Of a stretch of DNA of 30,741 bases, positions 28,959-30,741 are shown one piece after another (within the stretch, counting starts at the first letter, position 1; each line of letters starts with the position of its first letter). Where the stretch lies: the NCBI GenBank assembly GCA_009783635.1, contig WRDC01000002.1, positions 1 to 30,741 on the forward strand. The letters run 5' to 3'. The translations under genes were made by a program, and so were the position numbers. This stretch comes from Methanimicrococcus sp. GTDB lineage: Archaea > Halobacteriota > Methanosarcinia > Methanosarcinales > Methanosarcinaceae. Under the pieces are notes generated by a model. The model searched no databases and was not told the DNA's origin. It saw only the letters and a list, made by a program, of their open reading frames with translations.

Positions 28959-30741
28959 TCAGCGGGAAATGATTTTCCCGCTTTTTTCAAATGTTTTTTC
29001 TTCGGCCAGCAGACCTTTCAAAGTGTCAGCCAATGAATGAGCCGGCACGATGATTTGTTTCATCGTGTCCCGGTCGCGGATGGTGACCGTCTGCTTTTCA
29101 ATCGTATCGAAATCGATTGTGATGGAATACGGAATACCGATTTCATCGTTTCTTCTGTAACGTTTGCCGATCGTGCCGGATTCGTCATAGTCGGCCATAA
29201 TGCCGGAGGCAATGATTTCTTTGAAAAGTTTCTTGGCTGCCGCCGAGAGTTCGGGTTTGCCCATCAGCGGGTGAACAGCCGCCTGATACGGCGCAACAAC
29301 GTTTTTAAACCGCATGACAATACGGCTTTCCTCTTCCTCTTCATCGCTGCCGGAAGCGCCGGCTGCCTGTCCGGCTGCCTGTCCGGTTGCCGAGCCGGCT
29401 GCCGACCCGGATGCCGGCGCCAGCTCTTCTTCGTCATAAGCGTGTTCCATGACACAATAGGTGATTCGGTCAATACCGTAAGACGGCTCAATCACGTGCG
29501 GCACGATCGTGCGGCCCGAGATTTTAATGTTTTCCTCACCGAAAGCGACTAAAGTTTTCGGCACTTTGAAGGTTTCACCATCGGCGGTCACTGTGATTTC
29601 ATCGCCGGCAGACCGAATTTCTTCGGCGCTTAATTGTTTCAAAGCGTCGCCGACTGCTTTTGCTTTTCCTTTGAAAAGCGGGCCGAGTTTTCCCATGTCG
29701 GGTTTGACGACAAATCTGTTTTCATAAACCGGCTCGGGGTATTCGATGTAAACGGAAAGCTCCGTCTTGCTCTGTTTGGCGTGGGCGGACAGGTCGTAAT
29801 CCGTCCGGTCGGCAATGCCGACAACTTCCACCCAGCCGAAACGCTCCGTTTTCACTTCGGCGTCCCAGCAGTCCATCGCGTAGTGCGCCATTTCATCGCA
29901 AAGATGCTGGCGGAAGCGAAGGTCCTTGGGATTAATGCCGGCACGGATTAAGAAGTCATTCGTCAGAGCGACGCAGTAAGCCAAAAACTCATGGGCGATG
30001 ACTCCGCCGGCAACGGCGTCACCGACTGTTTTTCGGATCATTTCACCGTTTTCCTTCATTTGTTCGGCTTGCGGGTAAAGCGTGAGCTCGGTATCCTTAT
30101 ATTTGTCAAAGTTCGGATGGGTTTTCATCTCGGGGTCAACAAAAATTTCACATTCCGCCTGCGTGAATTCGCGAAGTCTTAAAACGCCTTGGCGGGGTGA
30201 AATTTCGTTTCGGTAGGATTTGCCGATTTGAATGGCTCCAAACGGCAGCTTTTCGCGATAAAAGCGGGACAGGCGCTGGAAGTCAACAAACATTCCCTGT
30301 GCGGTTTCCGGTCTCAAATAACCTTGGCGGCCCGCTCCGGGACCGATTTTTGTTTGGAACATCAGATTAAATTCAAAGGATTTTCCGAGTTGACCGCCGC
30401 ATTCGGGACAGATAATGCCGTGTTTTTCAATCATTTCGTCCAGCTGATCCGTATTCAGCGCACCGACGCCGGCGATTCCGAGCGCTTCGATCAGATGGTC
30501 GGCGCGGAAAGACTGGTTGCAGCCGGCACATTCCGTCAGCGGATCGGAAAAACCGCCGACATGGCCGGACGCGACAAAAATGTCTTCAACACCGATGGTC
30601 GGAACTTCGATTTCCATGTACCCTTCGTTTAAAACGTAAAAATCGCGCCAAAGATTTTCGACTTTTCTTTTAACGGTACAGCCTAACGGACCGTAATCAA
30701 AAAAGCCGGCGGCTCCGCCGTAGAGCTCAAACGAATTCCAC
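28959..30741 (-). CDS. glyS: Glycine-tRNA ligase (class II, alpha2 type), 5' end outside the window
   Basis: 593 residues are in the window; the frame is open to the right edge (WNSFELYGGAAGFFDYGPLG, the motif near the N-terminus of archaeal GlyRS), so only a short N-terminal piece is missing. Zinc-type cysteines CAGC and CPEC, motif 2 region PFGAIQIGKSYRNEISPRQG, REFTQAECEIFVDP, motif 3 region EPSYGIDRITYCVMEHAY, and the anticodon-binding domain VAPYQAAVHPL are visible. It charges tRNA-Gly. Odd feature: between YDEEEL and the anticodon domain sits a Ser/Ala/Gly/Gln repeat (SGSAAGSATGQAAGQAAG) followed by an acidic run, coded by a 12-bp array at 29361-29420. The stop TGA overlaps a hairpin (28961-28981). 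The ATG at 30617 is internal, not the start. Confidence 0.95.
   Translation of the reverse strand, partial: WNSFELYGGAAGFFDYGPLGCTVKRKVENLWRDFYVLNEGYMEIEVPTIGVEDIFVASGHVGGFSDPLTECAGCNQSFRADHLIEALGIAGVGALNTDQLDEMIEKHGIICPECGGQLGKSFEFNLMFQTKIGPGAGRQGYLRPETAQGMFVDFQRLSRFYREKLPFGAIQIGKSYRNEISPRQGVLRLREFTQAECEIFVDPEMKTHPNFDKYKDTELTLYPQAEQMKENGEMIRKTVGDAVAGGVIAHEFLAYCVALTNDFLIRAGINPKDLRFRQHLCDEMAHYAMDCWDAEVKTERFGWVEVVGIADRTDYDLSAHAKQSKTELSVYIEYPEPVYENRFVVKPDMGKLGPLFKGKAKAVGDALKQLSAEEIRSAGDEITVTADGETFKVPKTLVAFGEENIKISGRTIVPHVIEPSYGIDRITYCVMEHAYDEEELAPASGSAAGSATGQAAGQAAGASGSDEEEEESRIVMRFKNVVAPYQAAVHPLMGKPELSAAAKKLFKEIIASGIMADYDESGTIGKRYRRNDEIGIPYSITIDFDTIEKQTVTIRDRDTMKQIIVPAHSLADTLKGLLAEEKTFEKSGKIISR
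28961..28981 (-). terminator. Hairpin overlapping the glyS 3' end
   Basis: AGCGGGAAA pairs with TTTCCCGCT across three bases; the stop codon lies at its minus-strand end and a T-rich stretch follows, so it can end glyS transcription. Confidence 0.5.
29361..29420. repeat. In-frame 12-bp repeat in glyS
   Basis: GGCTGCCTGTCC units (five, two identical, three changed) code A-G-Q-A / A-G-S-A type units in a loop next to the anticodon-binding domain. Confidence 0.88.

Noticed and set aside
1..30741. Insertion sequences or prophage
   Set aside because: No transposase, integrase or capsid-type genes and no terminal repeats with target duplications were seen; the amidase alone is not enough to call a virus.

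Overview
The window looks like chromosomal DNA of a host-associated methanogen of the Methanosarcinaceae, closest in character to Methanimicrococcus (inference; no search was run). It is archaeal: an Orc1/Cdc6 initiator, an UPF0058 protein, SRP54, an archaeal/eukaryotic-type class II GlyRS and TATA boxes ahead of several genes. A RamA-type activator of corrinoid methyltransferases points to methylotrophic methanogenesis. All 23 protein genes whose stop is visible end in TAA or TGA, none in TAG, as in archaea that read UAG as pyrrolysine. The one TAG that matters lies in frame inside an amidase gene.

Layout. 1-1915: promoter and leuA-type synthase. 2096-3412: minus-strand peptidoglycan amidase with an internal amber codon. 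3556-6322: ramA and a CobW-type GTPase, minus strand. 6858-7907: short rubredoxin and a RecB/Cas4-like nuclease, minus strand. 8051-8973: LpdD-like protein plus UbiX, a prenyl-FMN pair. 9256-9449: two tRNA-Pro. About 1 kb without a clear protein gene follows, ending in tRNA-Thr (minus). 10759-13789: flavin reductase, argD, hisC. 13839-14132: UPF0058 protein (minus). 14721-16730: two radical-SAM genes, convergent. 16731-17478: no protein gene, but a multi-hairpin region closed by a textbook terminator. 17479-20584: F420 ligase-like protein, small YdeI/OmdA-like protein and orc1/cdc6, all minus, with a likely replication origin upstream (about 20820-21400). 21424-24766: copA followed by csoR, with a candidate CsoR operator upstream of copA. 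25005-26366: ffh/SRP54. 26633-28319: membrane lipoprotein and ABC ATPase. 28959-30741: glyS, cut by the window end.

Two themes run through the window. First, short tandem repeats (units 9-24 bp) lie in most intergenic gaps and also inside copA (three separate in-frame arrays) and glyS. Second, intergenic hairpins recur, including a family with A/T-rich arms and a GCGAAGC-type loop that seems to serve as gene-end terminators. The observations most worth following are the amber-containing amidase, the unassigned structured RNA candidate at about 16846-17307, the candidate origin, and the repeat-expanded CopA with a CopZ-like tail that has its own possible start.
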